Assembly (NCBI RefSeq): GCF_900188095.1
Contig: NZ_FZOT01000004.1
Location: forward strand, 248,001-312,000
Length of the DNA: 64,000 nt
Source: Noviherbaspirillum humi
Lineage (GTDB): Bacteria > Pseudomonadota > Gammaproteobacteria > Burkholderiales > Burkholderiaceae_D
Direction: 5' to 3'
Below are positions 63,067-64,000 of this stretch, piece by piece. The notes under the pieces are model-generated. The model saw only the letters and a list, made by a program, of their open reading frames with translations. It was not told the DNA's origin and made no database searches. Position 1 is the stretch's first letter, and every line of letters starts with the position of its first letter. A program made the position numbers and the translations under genes.

Positions 63067-64000
63067 TCAATAGCCAAGCAAATCCCGGTACAACGCAACC
63101 AGCTTTTTCTCTTCGCAATCCCAGCGATACTTGCTTTCAACGGCGAGACGGCCGTTTTTGCCCATGCGCGCAACCTCCTCCGGGCGTTCATGAAAATGCC
63201 TGATCGCCGCGGCAATGGCTTCCGGATCATTCTGATCAACACAAATGCCGCATTCGTTGCCCTCGATTACTTCACGCCACAATGGGAAGTTTGAGGCGAT
63301 GACAGGCACTCCTGCTGACATGTACTCGAACATTTTGATTGGCTGTGAATTGACGAAATTGGGAACGTGGTGCAGCGTAACCAATCCAGAAAAGCTTCTT
63401 GCCATGATTTCCGATATTTTTTGACGGTCAACGAAACCGTATTCTTTTACTCTGCTCCATCCGACGTAACGCATGACTTCATTTCTGACTGCGTCCTTTG
63501 CAAATTTTCCAGCGAGAAGCAGGCGTGACTGTGTCCTACCAATCGCCTGCACAACTTCACGGATGCCTCGAATTTCATCGATCCCGCCCACGTAGCAGAC
63601 ACTGTCACGCGGATTGGTTTCATCTTCGGACTGCGGGCTGAGTTCACCGATCAGCGGAAAGTTGTTGATCACCACGACCCGCTTCGCGATGCCATCGAAC
63701 AGCGATCCGATGAAAGGCGTCGCTGCGACAACAGCGGCAAGGCGTGCGACCCCAAAGTTCTGAAGCCATCGGGCGGCACTGGCCAGTATCCACCTCGCCG
63801 GCAGCGGTACCCAATCCTTGGAATGAATCTCACCGGGAAGATCTTCATGCGCATCGAAGATCACTTGCTTGCCGGCGCGCGCCAGCATCAGGCCATAGGG
63901 CATCAGCTCCGGATCATGAAAGTGGTAGATATCCGCATCAAGTTTCTTCGCAGCCGAGTAACAACGCCACGCGTGAACCGACATTCTGGAGAATCGTCTA
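63067..64000 (-). CDS. Glycosyltransferase (GT-B, GT4-like), 5' end cut by window edge
   Basis: At least 310 residues; the frame is open through the ATG at 63984 to the right edge, so the N-terminal Rossmann half is missing. Visible: DADIYHFHDPELMPYGLML, FDAHEDLPGEI, SVCYVGGIDEIRGIREVV (start of the second GT-B domain) and MFEYMSAGVPVIASNFPLWR followed by GNECGICVDQNDPEAIAAAI with the donor Glu. Part of the surface-glycan cluster. Confidence 0.87.
   Translation of the reverse strand, partial: RRFSRMSVHAWRCYSAAKKLDADIYHFHDPELMPYGLMLARAGKQVIFDAHEDLPGEIHSKDWVPLPARWILASAARWLQNFGVARLAAVVAATPFIGSLFDGIAKRVVVINNFPLIGELSPQSEDETNPRDSVCYVGGIDEIRGIREVVQAIGRTQSRLLLAGKFAKDAVRNEVMRYVGWSRVKEYGFVDRQKISEIMARSFSGLVTLHHVPNFVNSQPIKMFEYMSAGVPVIASNFPLWREVIEGNECGICVDQNDPEAIAAAIRHFHERPEEVARMGKNGRLAVESKYRWDCEEKKLVALYRDLLGY

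Noticed and set aside
1-64000. tRNA, rRNA, CRISPR array or intact insertion sequence
   Set aside because: Looked for T-loop-like motifs, regularly spaced repeats and terminal inverted repeats; found none that hold up.

Overview
The window looks like a high-GC betaproteobacterium of the order Burkholderiales, probably Oxalobacteraceae-like. This is an inference from gene content: a complete ssuEADCB sulfonate operon with an ssuF-type gene, a Bug-family solute-binding protein, a phasin, small stress-type orphan genes, and two copies of an anti-Shine-Dalgarno small RNA of a type I associate with Betaproteobacteria. I see no rRNA, tRNA, CRISPR array or intact insertion sequence. Codon use and ribosome-binding sites are uniform from 1 to about 41.9 kb. 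From about 42 kb onward, small genes and AT-richer spacers alternate with normal DNA, and the stretch from about 53.5 to 59 kb is clearly AT-rich.

Layout. 1-7.5 kb (minus): a flavoprotein cut by the left edge, then the sulfonate operon ssuE-ssuA-ssuD-ssuC-ssuB-ssuF, with a GNAT acetyltransferase on plus. 8-12.4 kb: a small lipoprotein, an orphan protein, and an operon of three double-glycine-leader peptides (minus) facing a divergent ABC exporter that has no C39 peptidase domain; this is the most unusual system here. 12.6-16.1 kb: a candidate toxic-type sRNA, a cold-shock protein and small membrane or orphan proteins. 16.1-20.5 kb: a HAF-repeat lipoprotein, a kexin-like subtilase whose probable propeptide is encoded by a separate downstream gene, and an NTF2-like protein. 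20.7 kb: a second sRNA of the same architecture. 20.8-28.9 kb: an aromatic-acid catabolic region (Rieske oxygenase, Bug binding protein, LigW-like decarboxylase, intradiol dioxygenase; then hydratase, aldolase and ABC binding protein) around a MarR regulator, with strong palindromes in the control regions. 29-35.7 kb: NTF2-like secreted protein, epoxide-hydrolase-like protein, hemerythrin, OPT transporter, and a Baeyer-Villiger-type monooxygenase paired with an alpha/beta hydrolase. 35.9-41.8 kb: a tightly coupled heavy-metal RND efflux operon. 42-48 kb: a PHA-related hydrolase and phasin plus a run of small stress-type orphans, several of them related to one another. 49-53.5 kb: SUV3-like helicase, YflT-like protein, a Tim44-type N-terminus without its domain, and a GAF protein. 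53.5-58.8 kb: AT-rich DNA with a LysR regulator, an ATP-grasp protein and a flavin monooxygenase. 59-64 kb: surface-polysaccharide genes (sugar transferase, DegT aminotransferase, methyltransferase, two glycosyltransferases), cut by the right edge.

Working together. SsuABC imports sulfonates, and SsuE feeds FMNH2 to SsuD for desulfonation. The aromatic region plausibly demethylates, decarboxylates and ring-cleaves methoxylated or carboxylated aromatics, but I cannot close a pathway from this window alone. The RND set forms an adaptor, pump and outer-membrane channel. The 59-64 kb genes would build and transfer an aminosugar-containing glycan from an undecaprenyl-phosphate primer.
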